A program made the translations under genes and the position numbers. This document shows positions 36,480 to 48,155 of a DNA stretch of 64,000 nt, piece after piece. The notes below the pieces were generated by a model. The model was not told the origin of the DNA. It saw only the letters and a program-made list of their open reading frames with translations, and ran no database searches. The stretch spans positions 21,001 to 85,000 of the forward strand of contig JAKOGI010002197.1 in the NCBI GenBank assembly GCA_029747015.1, in the 5' to 3' direction. The stretch's first letter is position 1, and each line of letters begins with the position of its first letter. Source of the DNA: Carnegiea gigantea (Eukaryota; Streptophyta; Magnoliopsida; Caryophyllales; Cactaceae).

Positions 36480-36900
36480 AATTCATCCAAACTTGAGCGT
36501 TTTATTCCACCAACATATCAAATTTCAACTTAAAATTACCAAACCTAAGCTTACATTACATTTGGCAAAATCTTGAAACAAATTAGAGCTACAACTTCAT
36601 ACAAATATCACATTTCAATAAAATTATAAACTAAAACATTTCATTCCATCCACATATCAAATTTTAGCTTTACATTACCAAACCTAAATCCTAAATTGCA
36701 TTGAGCAAAATTTTCAAACAAATTAGAGTAATAACCTCATACAAATACCACATTTCAACAACATTATCAACTAAAGCATTTCATTCCACCAATATATCAA
36801 ATTTTAACTTCAAATTACCAAACCTAAATCCTAAATCGCATTTAACCAAATCTTGAAACAAATTAAAGCAATAATCTCACACAAATACCATATTTCAACA
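36480..36900. repeat. 139-140-bp tandem repeat, three copies, upstream of the TNP2 remnant
   Basis: The marker CCAACATATCAAATTT and variants recur at 36510, 36649 and 36789, spacing 139 and 140 bp. Each is followed by words such as ACCAAACCTAAATCC and TACCACATTTCAACA. The same unit occurs four times in the long CACTA element at 62975-63520. Confidence 0.8.
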
Positions 36901-37929
36901 TAAATATGAACTAATTATGAAATTCTAACAATGTAATATAAAAATTTATAGAAATTACAACTAGTTTAGTTGAGAAAATTTACCTCAAAAATGCTCAAAA
37001 CCATCGGCTAAGGGGCGTGTCAGCGGCGGCCAGCAATAAAGGAAGGTGGTGGACGGCAGCGATGGTGGTCAGCGACGGCAGGAGATGGCAGCGGTGGCCG
37101 GTCGGTGATGTGGGCGGTGGGGATTTGCTAAGCGATTTCGCCTCTCTATCTCTCTATCGCGAGTGTCAAATGAATTCCAAACCAGATCTGGATTCATTTA
37201 ATTGGGGTAGTGACGGAATTAGCGACGGAAATTCCGTCACCATCCCTAATTTTTTTTAAAATTTGAATTTTCTTCACCTGGCTACAGAATTTCCTTCGCC
37301 ATATTGAAATTAAATTGGGGCGGTGACGGAATTAGCGACGGAATTTCCGTCTCTAGCCCAGTTTTTTTAAAATTTGAATTTTCTTCACTTGGCGACGGAT
37401 TTTCCGTCACCGTATTGAAATTAAATTGATTTTTTATTGATATGGCAACGTATATTCCGTCGCCAGTACTGAACACTGGCGATGAATTCGGATTTCCTTC
37501 GCCATGTCCGTCGCGGAATCTGACTTTTTCCTAATACAAATTATCCGTCGCCATTTCCGTCGTTGTAATTGTCCGTCGCTGAATTCCGTCATTATTTTGT
37601 ACTTTTTTAGTAGTGAATAGAGAATTTTTTCTGTAAGTATAATTGCAAATTTAATATATGAAATATCACACATCAATATAATAATTTTCATTAATAAAAG
37701 CAGCCCATGGTACAATGTTTCGCTTTTAAAAAATTACAATAGCTTAACTTTAAAAAAAAAAAAAAAAGAATAGTTTGACTTAAATTGAATACAACACATG
37801 AGCTCGAATTAAAAAACAATACAAATGTTCAACTTAAAGAAAATACAATGGAATAGTTCAACTAAAAAACCACATTACAAAATATCGTTATAACCTACGT
37901 CTCTGTCATTTCCATATTTCTGTAACCAA

Positions 37930-39280
37930 GTCCGCCTGAAGACGTGCATGTGTTTTGGGGTCCTAAATTGCTATTGTTATACTTAGTAAGTTGCATAACA
38001 TGGATGAATGTCATGTCAACCATTAGGCTCCAGGGTAGCTCCTCCCACATGCTTATAATCGAAAATAAGGTCATACGAATCTCGCTTATTCTCAACAACC
38101 ATGTTATGGAGTATATTACACATGCTTTCGTTATCAGGCCATGACTTTCTTCTGCATGTATCTAGTAGGGCCGCAAACTATGGCAAAGCAAGCTTGTAGC
38201 ACACTAAAAGCTCACTTGACATCCTTCCTATACGCCTCTTGACATTGAACGAATGATTTTGTCTTTGGACATTACGGAAGGGGATAGTTTTCACAAATGT
38301 TACCGCCTTTCGATAGATATCATCCGATGGATAGTATCCGATTTTGTACTCATGACTATTGATGACATACTCGCATTTTAGAGCACGATCTTGACACAAC
38401 TCATCAAACATTGGGGAACAATCAAGGAAGTTTATGTCATTAATACTTCCTGATATCTCGAAAAAGGCATGCCATATCCAAAGATCGTATGACGTAACCG
38501 CCTCAATAACAATAGTTAGAGTCTTATAAAGCCTTTCAGCAAACGATGCTTTCCAAGCGAGTGGACAAGTCTTCAACTCCCAATGTATACAATCAATGCT
38601 TCCCAATATACTAGGAAAATCATGCTCACTCCCTACTGCCAACAAACAATCAATATTGGCTTGGGTTGGTTTCCTTAAATACGCCTCCCCAAATGCTGTA
38701 ATGACACATTCTGCAAACTTTTTCAAGCACTGTAATGATGTGCTTTCACCAATCTTCAAGTATCCATCGACATAATCGGCGAATATACCACAAGTAAACA
38801 TCCACATGGCTGCAGTGCACTTCTGAGTGGCATCAACCTACGCTTCCCAGCTACGTCATAGCTTACTAAAAAGTACTCAGAATAAGTTTCAAGGGCCTCC
38901 ATTATGCGGATGAATAAGTGCTTCTCCATTCTAAATCTAAGATGAAAATGTTGCTCATCGTAAATTGATACTTCTACAAAGTAATCTCTATATAAGTGCT
39001 CATGAGCTTCTCGTCGATCTCTCCTTATAAATCTTCTTTTTGCCTAAGGCATGGAGGAGGAGTGTCTCATCTCTTGTGCAGCTTGCCTAACCTTTAGAAG
39101 AAGTATCATTTCTGGGGCATCAGTTTCATCATCAAGTAATTCTTCCACAGTGGGCATAATATCATTATCAAAATTCTCAATTATGAAGCTCAAACCATTT
39201 GATGACAATGAAGGGGAGGAAGAAGAGTCTTCTACAAGGAGTACAATATCAGCATTCGGATTTTCCATTATTAAGCACAC
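37930..39280 (-). pseudogene. PIF/Harbinger transposase (HARBI1-like nuclease, Plant_tran family), broken
   Basis: The open core 38807-38178 (209 aa) has the family hallmarks: FPSILGSIDCIHWELKTCPLAW with the first catalytic aspartate, VIEAVTSYDLWIWHAFF, SGSINDINFLD with the second, and the YVINSHEYKIGYYPSDDIYR block. Upstream, the N-terminal part 39280-39044 is cut from it by a TAG at about 39046. Conserved sequence (RRDRREAHEHLYRDYF, RFRMEKHLFIRIMEAL) can be followed between 39040 and 38880. Downstream, coding similarity continues after the stop at 38178 with MCNILHNMVVENKRD, the region holding the family's C-terminal glutamate. These breaks make it a pseudogene. Confidence 0.85.
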
Positions 39281-39779
39281 TTGTCACAAAATCATGATTG
39301 AAAAAAAAAAATGTACATAAGTAAAATATGCATTTAAACAACTAAGCTTTTCATTTAATAAATTAAATGTCATTACAATATAAAGCTTTAATGGATACAA
39401 GTAGTTAAACACAAACTTTTCATTTCACAACTAAATGTCATTACAACGTAAAATTTTCATTTCATAACTAAATGTCATTACAACTTAAAGCTTTAACGGA
39501 TACAATTGTTAAACATAAACTTTTTATTTCTCAACTACATGTCACTATAACATAAATTTTTCATCGCATAGCTAAATGTCATTACAACTAAATGGATAAA
39601 CCTAGACGTACTAATTTCTACTTCCAATTTAATGAAAATTTTATTGATATACTAAGATTCACCTAAGCAACTGAAGGAGGGAAAATTTACGAATTTGGTG
39701 GTAGGCTTACCATTCTTTTCCACCTAATTTCTTCCTTCATATATGCGGCATCTTCTAAAGACAGAGTTGTGAGGTTCAT

Positions 39780-40968
39780 CATCATTATCTGTTCCACATA
39801 TTGCCTCTCCTTAAGTTCCTACTTCCTCATCTCCAACTTTGCCTTTATCTTGTTGTATTTATGAGCCTCATGCTTGAGGTGAATTGCTTCCTCAGTTACA
39901 GTTGTGTTCTTATCAACTACAATTACCAAGTCGTGGAAGATTTTGACCTTCTCAGTAGCCGTTGTGCCCAACATACAAAAGTGAATAGTTACCAAGTCAA
40001 CCACGGTATTGTTTCTCCTTTTCCTTAGCTTCTTGGCAACTTTTATCCCAATGGGACGAATAACCCCATCAACATCGATCGCCTCTTCCTTGACTGGGAT
40101 AGAGGTACTAGAATGCCCTGTCATCTCATTTATTTTTGATCATTTTAATGATCCTCCATCTAGAGTATCGCGAAATGTCCTCTATTTTGGTTGACCTTTA
40201 AGCAAATATATAGTACCAATGTTCTAAATCAAATTGTTTTCATCATTTCAAGATAGGTTTCATGAGTACAATTCACAATATGGTTTCATGAGTACAATTC
40301 ACAATATCTTCCATGCTTGACCCACTTACATTGTTACGGAGCATTTCATCCATCATCCCGGACCACTTTTCAACCAATGGGTAGCACCGGTTTCAACGGG
40401 CATTGCAAGTCTTTCCCGATCTCCTCACACATCCTTTTGGTGCCTTTGTGTTGAAGTTGGTGGCCACCTCACCCAAAAAAGACGTTTTCTTTTGGTCAAC
40501 CCAATAAGGGGGTCAGTGCTTGTGTTAATCAAAGTTGTAATCAACCATTTATTCTCTTCCACTAACCATTTCTTCCTCCTACAACGCCCTTGTCCCCTTT
40601 AGCCCCTTCCAACTCACCATTAGTCTGATCATTGTTAGCTCCAGATTGCTCTATGGTTGCAATTGATCTGGTTGGTGATGATGGGGCTATCGAATTTCTT
40701 CCCCTCATGTTGTAATTAGGTGGAGGTGGTTGGGGGGGCCCGGGGGGTAATAAGGTGGGGGTAACGTGGGTCGCTTTGGCTTCAACTACCCCACCACTTG
40801 ACATACTTGGGTAATATGTATAGTAAGGGTAGTTTGGTGGTGGAGGATATAGTGCGTATGGGGGGAGGGGAGGTTAGTAGGCACATCTGTGTTACTACGA
40901 TCAACATTTTCTAGTTCATCATCACCATCAATTAAACTTATAGATAAACATGGGTTATTATGATCCAT
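39780..40968 (-). pseudogene. PIF/Harbinger ORF1 (Myb/SANT-like with NAM-associated C-terminus), broken
   Basis: The N-terminal part (40968-40562) is low-complexity, Pro/Ser-rich, in two overlapping frames. The Myb-like region can be read around 40575-40470: KWLVEENKWLITTLINTSTD followed by KRKRLFW. This matches the trihelix/SANT segment of plant Harbinger ORF1 proteins, which help the transposase bind the element ends. A frame change near 40450 leads to VATNFNTKAPKGC. The C-terminal piece 40124-39819 contains RPIGIKVAKKLRKR and a helical KHEAHKYNKIKAKLEMRK stretch, as in the NAM-associated C-terminal domain. Frameshifts and stops inactivate it. Confidence 0.7.
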
Positions 40969-40969
40969 A

Positions 40970-42575
40970 TGGCCACTTACATAGCAGGACCTTTTTTTTA
41001 ATCATAACTGGCATTATTTCCTAACATTTGTTCATATAATTTACATAATTTCTGAACAAATAATTTATTTAATTGCATAACGTATCAAATTATTTATTAA
41101 CATAACAAAAATTTGCTATATATGAACTGTTAAAATTCTAATTGCATCCTAATTTAACCATATTAAAATTTAACATTAACTTGAACATTTTGTGACTTAA
41201 CAATTCATATGTACATTATCGTTGTAATTCAAAATTTTAGTTGAACATTGTATGTTAACTAATATTTAACATAGTTTAGCTTGTCATTTTTATTAACACA
41301 TAAACATAACTATAACATTAAGAAAATATTTAAGCATGGCATTAACACATAATAATATTTAACAAAGTTTTTAACATGTGACTAATAGAATATTTAAGCA
41401 TCACATCTAATATTAACACACAACAATTGAAGATTATATTTAACATTTGTAACTTAACAATTCACATAGTAACTCAAAAATTTAATTGAACATATATGTC
41501 AGCTATACTTAATTAAATTTAACACTAAATTGTTTTCACATTAAAGTTCTTAACGTGCGATTAATAGATAATTTAGACATGACATACAATATTACCACTT
41601 AAGAGTTTAATATTAGCTTGAACATTTCGTAACATAACAAATCACACATAAATTATCATTATAATTCAAAAATTTAGTTGAACATATACGTTACCTAAAC
41701 TTTATCAAATTTAACACTAGATTAATTTAAGAACACCATCTTATAACCTAATGTTCAAATATTAATTTAAATATTTTATTTTAATCATTTTCTAAGCATG
41801 GTAAAGCATGTTATTATTTATTAACACTACAACATAACAATAATATTAAGAAAAATAACAATAATATTAATATTTCAACTTATAATTAAAAGGATGACTT
41901 CCGAATTACTTCACTTATTGGAATAGTTGAAATTGCCCTTCAAATATGTCTATACAAATTAAATCAACAATAATAAATTAATCAAAATATATTATTAGGG
42001 CTGACATAATAAAAATTTCAAAAACAATCATATAAATATAAATAAATTCTCAAGTTTGATCACTAGAATTACTTTAAAAATATTAAGCTTCTACCTTCTG
42101 TTCACTTTTCTCTTGCTAAGAACCCTCTTCACCACTTCACAATTTCTTTAGAGACTATGCGATTGAGGGGTTTTTTTTTTTTTTTTTCTTTTTTGGGTAT
42201 GTGAGTTTTTAAAGTGAGGTGTGGTATTTATAGAAGTTAAAAAGCAACATTAAAGAATTTACAAAGCCCCAAAAATAGCCATTGGGGCCTATGGGCAATG
42301 ACTATTTTCTTCCCCAGAGTCCAACAGTCATATTTCTGCATTTTTCTTTTTTTTTTTAAAAGCATTTAAGAGCCCAACGGTTGTATTAAGAAAAACCCAT
42401 GACCCAATCTAAAATAATGTTGCTTCGATTATGAGGTGTCCAAAAAGAAAAGAAAAATTGCAACGGGTGGGGAGCCAACACACGGGCCGAGCCTCTTGGA
42501 TCACTAACACAGAAATGTTTTTGGACCATGAGCCTTGTTTTTGACCCGTGATCCAACCATCGCAGCTGGTCTAAG
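40970..42575. other. AT-rich non-coding stretch upstream of the Harbinger genes
   Basis: Strongly A/T-rich with recurring words such as TAACATTTAAC and ATTAACACA, but no clear tandem unit and no coding frame. A T-run lies at 42171-42187. The last 100 bp contains GGATCAC/GTGATCC inverted words near 42498 and 42557. Confidence 0.5.
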
Positions 42576-42576
42576 A

Positions 42577-42760
42577 GCTTGTTCAGTGGTGAGTTAAAAA
42601 TTTGGCTAAGGGTCTGTTACTTTCACATCAATTTTTGAATCAACTTTTTAGCTCACGAAGCTTCTTCTCTCTAATGCAAAGTCCACTATTTTAACTCACT
42701 AAATAAAATAATACATATGAATCCCACAACCAACATATTTAATTACTTTAGTGTTTATGT
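42577..42760. repeat. MITE-like sequence, left part
   Basis: GAGCTTGTTCAGTGGTGAGT and the next 160 bp are related to the left part of the element at 43374: both contain CAGTGGTGAGT, TTTTTTAGCTCA, a CACTTTGACTCACCAAAT-like word, and AAATAAAATAATA. The matching right end was not located. Confidence 0.45.
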
Positions 42761-43373
42761 TTTTCTTTATTATTTAGCTTAATTATTTTGTGAAAAATAA
42801 TTTGTATATAATAATTTGATAACACAACTAATTAAAAGCTCTTATTTTATTTTATAAAAAAACAATAGAAGAGGTCGACTTTAAAAAATTTCACACATGC
42901 TTGAATAAAAAATTACAAGAATTCGATAAAAAAAAAAAATTCTTCACTACGCCCTTCACAAAACAACTCACACATTATAACCACTTCAGGATTTTTTTGA
43001 TTGAGAGGAAGAGAAATTTTGGCGTGAAAATTGGGAAATTTAGCTAGCTATATAAAGATGACAAGAAACTAAACCAAAAAAAAAAAAAAAAAACTAAAAT
43101 GCTTAGCCATTGGACCAACAACTATTTTCTCATCAATTTAACTCAATGTTTACTTCGACGTTGCCTAGTCCACTGGTCTAATTCCATGACTTTTCCTTTT
43201 TTCACCCCCTTCAATGGTCAAAATTTAAAAAGCTGGTCAAACCTAGGAAAACGACGGTGTTTTTTTTTCCCCCCGAGACTCTTCGCTAACAACTCAGCCC
43301 TTGCAGCTGACTCCCACGCTACAGCTACTGCACACACACTATGCCAGCTTCGCTTCCCTCATGGCTTCTGCTT

Positions 43374-43783
43374 AGAGCATTCTCAGTGGTGAGTCATTTT
43401 TTTAGCTCATTAGTGGGATCTATCTGTGCCACATCAGCTTGTGAGCTAATTTTTTAGCTCATAATTCTCCCTCTCTCCGATCAAAGACTCACCACTTTGA
43501 CTCACCAAATAAAATAATATTTATGAACTCATTTTATAGCACACAACTTTATTTTTAGAATTAAAAAAAACTAATTTAAAATATTAAAAAAATAAAAAAA
43601 ATAAGCAAAAGATGGAGTGAGAGCTGGCTCACCCCAGTGAGACTTCCCACGAGGCATTTGCTGTGAGGCAACCAATGGAGCACTTCCCTTGCCTCACCTA
43701 CTTTTTCTCTCTTCAATTTTCACCTGTGAGCCATCTATTGGAGAGGCTCTTAGCTCACGAGGAGAGCACTGCACATGCTCTAA
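43374..43783. mobile_element. MITE of about 410 bp with inverted ends
   Basis: The left end TTAGAGCATTCTCAGTGG and the right end, read inward, TTAGAGCATGTGCAGTG form imperfect terminal inverted repeats. Inside are GAGCTCA-type words and no coding sequence. The TTA/TAA at the ends would fit the TWA target preference of PIF/Harbinger-related (Tourist-like) MITEs, but a two-base TA target is also possible, so the superfamily is not settled. Confidence 0.6.
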
Positions 43784-44428
43784 TAAATTATATTGGGAAA
43801 ATTTAGGAAAGGATGAACTGCATTTTTTTTTTTTTTTTGGGGATAGCTAAGTTAAAAAAGGGAAAAAATGCTGGATTAGCACCTTTCATTCGAAATTGAG
43901 CCAAAACGAGCCCAAGGTTCAGAAACGCATATTTAATGAACAGATTAAAATATCCTCACTATGTTCCCCCGAATTTTCTACCATAATTGATTATTTTTTT
44001 CAATTATCATAGCTGAAAAACATATTTACTGTTGATGTTGTCTTGAAGATTTTCAGTCGTTCATTTTATTTAAAGGGACTTGCTATAGCAGGCCACCAAC
44101 CCACTGCATAGCGAATATTAGTACTTTTCTCTTTCATCAGATTTTACTGGCTCACGAGCTCAGCTGCTCCGAAATTACTGCCCTTCTAACCCCCACGCTC
44201 TTCTCACCTTCATTGAATATGATGTGCCAGTAAACAGAAGAAATAAACAATTGAATCAAAAAATCAAAGCCCCTCAATATTCAATCTTGCAGCTGAGAGA
44301 AATAGGTGGTAGTTGAGAGTAAAGGATGGACTCTTCTCAAGAAAACCTAGCACTCTTATTAATAGCGTAAAATGATAAAGCGCAAGCGCCGGTAGAAACA
44401 AGAGGAAATAGCAGAGGAGGAGGAAAGA
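43784..44428. other. Unassigned sequence left of the plus-strand copia element
   Basis: No gene recognised. A T-run lies at 43823-43838, and the last 150 bp is purine-rich (GAGGAGGAGGAAAGA) up to the insertion point. The same unassigned sequence should continue at 52090 once the copia insert is removed. Confidence 0.5.
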
Positions 44429-44779
44429 TGTTGCTTGGTCAAATGTAACGGCCACTAGGCCCAAATAAATAGGGGGAGGTAGAGATAATGGGGGGTTATA
44501 ATTAGCAAACGGTTATGGTTAAGTACCATATAAATACCTCCCAATATCCCAAGCCACAAATGGAATTCTTTTCTTTTTGAGAATAAGAACATTTTCCTCC
44601 CTCTTCTCTCTCTTAACGTGAGTATCTAAGTGATACGTATTTCGAGTTTGTGACGTGGAATTCAACCGGGACTCTAGTAGCCTCCGGGATATTCATTCAT
44701 GGAGCAAAAGACTACAAAGGTTCTGTACGCTTCCGCACATATTTTAGGTATGTCTTAAAAAACTCTATTTTGTTTAACA
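44429..44779 (+). repeat. Copia (plus strand) 5' LTR
   Basis: 351 bp, TGTTGCTTGG to TTTAACA. It contains a TATA box at 44529-44536 and a CT-rich stretch downstream of it. Confidence 0.93.
44529..44536 (+). promoter_or_regulatory. LTR TATA box
   Basis: TATAAATA about 100 bp into the 5' LTR, conserved at 51839-51846 in the 3' LTR. Transcription would start about 30 bp downstream by analogy with plant promoters. Confidence 0.6.
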
Positions 44780-44780
44780 G

Positions 44781-44793
44781 TGGTATCAGAGCC
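44781..44793 (+). other. Primer-binding site (initiator tRNA-Met)
   Basis: TGGTATCAGAGCC one base after the 5' LTR, a perfect match to the complement of the plant initiator tRNA-Met 3' end. Confidence 0.93.
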
Positions 44794-46452
44794 AGTTAAT
44801 TTTGCTCTCGATAAGCGTAGAAAAGCATGATTATTAGTTGAATCCATGTTTACCCGTCGGCCCTATTCTCTCTCTGTTTATTTTATACAAATCTGGCTCG
44901 CGTGTTTTTCTTCTTCTTGCCCGTGACCCATGCCAATTTGTATATATAAAAAAAAAAAGGAAGGGTGGTTTTTGAAAACATACCATCAGAAGCCGCCGGC
45001 CGACCCAGAGGGGTGGCGCGTGAGATGCACGCGCCGCCAAGAGAGATCTGTTTTCTCTCTTTCCTCTTCACTTTGCCCTTCACGAACCCCGATCTGTCGC
45101 CCGAACCAAGAAAAACAACCGGCTGCCCAGAGATGGCGGCGCGTGAGCTGCACACGCCACCGCCTTAGTGGCGCGTTGGGTGCGTGCCGCTTATCGGCAA
45201 CACCACCGCTGGCCGATCTATGTGATGGTGCCGGTGGTTGGACTCTAGGGCGACCAGAAGGAGAGATCGGAGGGGATTTTCAGAAAAGGGGGCAGGGGGG
45301 TACCTTCCTCATCTGGCGTTTTTTTTTTGGGACTTGGGTCACCAGAAAAGGATCGAGAAGGCAGCAAACCGAGACGGAGCCAAGCTTAGTGCTCGGTATC
45401 CATGGCAGCCAGCGGACGGGGCCAAGCTTAGTGCTCGGTATCCATGGCAGTCGTGCCATGCCAGGCGTTTTTTTTTCTCTCGAAATAGACAGAGAAAGAT
45501 GGGTCAGAGAGAAAGTTAAGGAGTTGGGGCCATAGAGAGAAAAAAGGGAGGTCGAGAGGTTGATGAAGCCTCCAGAAGAGGCGTTCTCATCAACCCTCTC
45601 CCCGCCCCCCCTTTCTTGCTTTTAACCGGATGTGTCCTAGGAAAGGCTTCAATTTAGTGAAGCCTCGAGAAGCGCACTCCCACGTGAAACCGGACGGTCC
45701 AGCCTCTTTTTTTTGGGCCACATCTCTTTAATAGACTAAAAGAAAAGGGGAATTCTTTTTTTTTTTCAGCCTAATAATCGATCTATATGTGAATGCAATT
45801 GGATATTATAAAAGCGATTAGTGGTTTAATTCTTTTTTTTAAACTTGTGTGGTTTAAAATTGGAATCAAACTTATCTAATCACAAATAATGCGTTTATTT
45901 TTATGGCTGAAAATGAAATTCTCGAATTTTGATCTTTTTTTTTTTGCTCTAAACTTGTGTAGTTAAGTCAAATTATGTTTCTTGTTGTTTTTAACCTTGT
46001 GTAATTTTAGCAGTTAATATCCTGCTTAGCTTCAAGAAACATCTGAAATAATGTGTTTATTTGAGCAAATTGATATGTTACTTGATTACGTATCATTCTA
46101 AAACATGCCTAATAAATTTTCGATACATGAATAGGTTTCATGTCTGTAAGCTCGTAATATTGTAAATGTGGTTTTTTTTCCTGCTTACAGTTTGGCATGT
46201 TTAAAAGATTAGTTCTTTCGTGAATAAATGTGTTTTATGTTTATGCGAATTATGTTTTGCATAAACTTCATGAACATCTGTGTGATTCCTAATGTGTTTA
46301 AATACCCATAAAAATGTGTTTATTATGGGTAATTGATAATCAAACTATCTCAACTCTAGATTCATAGAATATGTGATGATTATGAGCCTAGCGAAATTTT
46401 CGAACATATAATATGAATGATAGTCTTGAGATATTTTTTGATTATATAAGAT
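44794..46452 (+). other. Long leader of the plus-strand copia element with a GC-rich block
   Basis: Between the primer site and gag lie 1.66 kb. The part 44980-45560 is clearly GC-richer than its surroundings and contains GGCGCGTG(A/T)G words at several places. It also holds a 30-bp direct repeat (45379-45408 and 45421-45450, period 42). A 201-codon open frame (44930-45535) runs through it, but its composition (Arg/Pro/Gly-rich, repeat-derived) gives no domain. The rest is T-rich, without coding signal. Confidence 0.6.
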
Positions 46453-46482
46453 ATGCCTAATGTCCAATTTTTGTTTGTAGAT

Positions 46483-48153
46483 ATGGCTTCTAAGAACTCC
46501 ATGATTGGTGAATTGACCACCAATGAAAGGTTGGACGGGTCCAACTATGACATATGGCGCCAGAAGATTGAGTTTCTTTTGGAAGAATGTGAGGTGTTGG
46601 AACACCTCACAACCACAATGTCTGCCCCCTTGACTAAGGACAAAGATGACAAGGACATTACTCAGACTGCTGAGTATAAGGCCAGCTTGGTTGCGTACCA
46701 AGATTGGTGCAAAAAAGACCGTAAGGCGCGTTATACTATGCTTTTCTGCATGCATAACGACCTTATAGGCGAGTTTGAGGGTTATCCCACGGCTAAAGAG
46801 ATGTGGGATAATATCCGCCTCAGGTACGGTCAAACGTCGGAGACGAGACTTCGTGCATTGCATCTTAAGTGGATGACATACACGATGGACTCGACCCGAA
46901 GCATGACCGAGCATGTGCGAACCTTGCAAGCCATGCTACGCAACCTGAGGGCGGCAGGTGTGGAGATTTCCGAACGTGAACAGCGGACGAACGTGCTCCG
47001 TGCACTTCCCGCTGGAGACGAAAGGTGGAAACCGTTCATCACCATGATGACTCACAACACGAGCATCAAAACTTTTGCCGACATCACCAAACACCTTGAG
47101 TTGGAGGATGAGCGCCTGAAGGCTTGCGCTCCTCCCCCCGTAGTTTTAGTAGCTCGGGCGGACAGGCCCAAGGGTAACAAGTTCAGACGAGGGAAGAGGA
47201 AGAATCTTCATCCCTCTAAGAAACTTGGCCCTAGAGGCGGAATTGCTAAGAAGCAATCAAAGCCCAAGGGTAAGGTGATGGATAAAATGGCACGAGTGAT
47301 GTGCTATAACTGCAGGCAGAAGGGCCATTTTGCTCGGGATTGTCCCGAGCCTGCTAAGGTACCTTCTCCATTTTCCATTGTTAAACTACTTGTTTGTTCC
47401 CATGCATTCGTTGCTAAATCCTTTCCTAATTGGATTGTAGATTCGGGAGCAAGCAAGCACGTAGTTCGAGACAAAATTGGGTTTGTGGAATTTCACCCTT
47501 GTCCGGTGGGATCGCAAACTGTAACTCTTGGGAATGGCACTGCAGAAGACGTTCTAGGAATTGGAACGTATCGGCTTAAGTTGCAAGGAGGGAGGTCGTT
47601 ACTTCTTCACGATGCTCTTTATGCTCCTGGGGTCCGATGTTCCTTAGTGTCTTACGTCTCCTTAATGAAATTAGGTTTTCAATTTGTTTCTAGTATTGAC
47701 GGCTTAGACATTTTTTATTGTGGCAATTTGTTTGGCCACGCATCCTTAGTAGATGATTTCCATGTTTTGGACTTGGACAATGAGTATTATAGTAATAATA
47801 CATCTTCTGCTTTTGTGTCATCTGTTGCTTTAGATCATGATTCTATTCTTTGGCATGCTAGACTTGGCCATATTGGCCAAGAAAGAATGGCTAGACTAGC
47901 TAAAGAAGGCCTATTAGGTTCACTAACTACAGTTAGATTGCCTAAATGTGAACCTTGCTTAGCTGGAAAAGCGACCAAGAAACCTTTTGGTAAGGCTTCT
48001 AGGGCGCTTGGTACCTTAGACCTCATCCACTCCGATATATGTGGACCTATGAATGTTAAAGTACGCAATGGAGCCATTTATTTCCTCACTTTAATTGACG
48101 ATTATTCGAGATACGGATATGTTTATCTATTATCACACGTCATGAAGCTTTAG
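46483..48153 (+). pseudogene. Copia gag, protease and start of integrase
   Basis: The frame opens at 46453; MASKNSMIGE at 46483 is the likelier start because it begins the conserved gag. Gag features are LDGSNYDIWRQKIEFLL, AKEMWDNIRLRYGQTSE and EQRTNVLRALPAGDERWKPF. The zinc knuckle CYNCRQKGHFARDC lies about 284 residues into the frame, and the protease motif WIVDSGASKHVV about 327 residues in, followed by LGNGTAEDVLGIGTY. The integrase zinc-binding region is WHARLGHIGQERMARL with CEPCLAGKAT, then HSDICGPMNV and LIDDYSRYGY with the first catalytic aspartate. A one-base frameshift near 48130-48140 ends the frame in mid-integrase. Confidence 0.9.
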
Positions 48154-48155
48154 AT

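Larger units (their letters stand above)
34793..37615 (-). mobile_element. Short non-autonomous CACTA (En/Spm) element, 2.8 kb
   Basis: Its right end, read inward, is CACTACTAAAAAAGT and its left end is CATTACAAAAAAAAG, a CACTA terminus with one substitution. The 3-bp sequence AAT flanks both sides (34790-34792 and 37616-37618), the target size of CACTA elements. Subterminal zones (34820-35125 and 37208-37600) are packed with AGCGACGGAA / TTCCGTCGC motifs in both orientations, as expected for TnpA binding sites. Inside are remnants of both genes of the long element at 56078 onward: TnpA 3' exon (about 35912-35770), a short part near 36110-36200, and the start of the TNP2 gene (about 36350-36207). 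Three internal deletions relative to that element are inferred. Confidence 0.88.
37619..42575 (-). mobile_element. Degenerate PIF/Harbinger element
   Basis: It contains both PIF/Harbinger genes in the same orientation: a Myb-like ORF1 (about 40968-39780) and a DDE transposase (39280-37930), separated by about 500 bp. About 1.6 kb of AT-rich non-coding sequence (40970-42575) lies upstream of ORF1. The right boundary may be near 42573, where GCTCTTAGACCAGCTGCG, read inward, resembles a PIF-type end. No matching left end was found in 37619-37930, so both limits are provisional. The CACTA insertion may have landed inside it or beside it. Confidence 0.6.

Noticed and set aside
37619..37930. Left terminal repeat of the Harbinger element
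   Set aside because: No sequence matching the proposed right end GCTCTTAGACCAGCTG was found here.
43099..43392. 97-codon plus-strand frame
   Set aside because: No domain, and it runs into the MITE left end.
44781..44793. tRNA gene near the TGGTATCAGAGCC match
   Set aside because: It matches only the complement of a tRNA 3' end, directly after an LTR, as a primer-binding site should.
44930..45535. 201-codon frame in the copia leader as a gene
   Set aside because: Its composition reflects the GC-rich block and a 30-bp repeat; no domain was recognised. It is kept only as a note on the leader.
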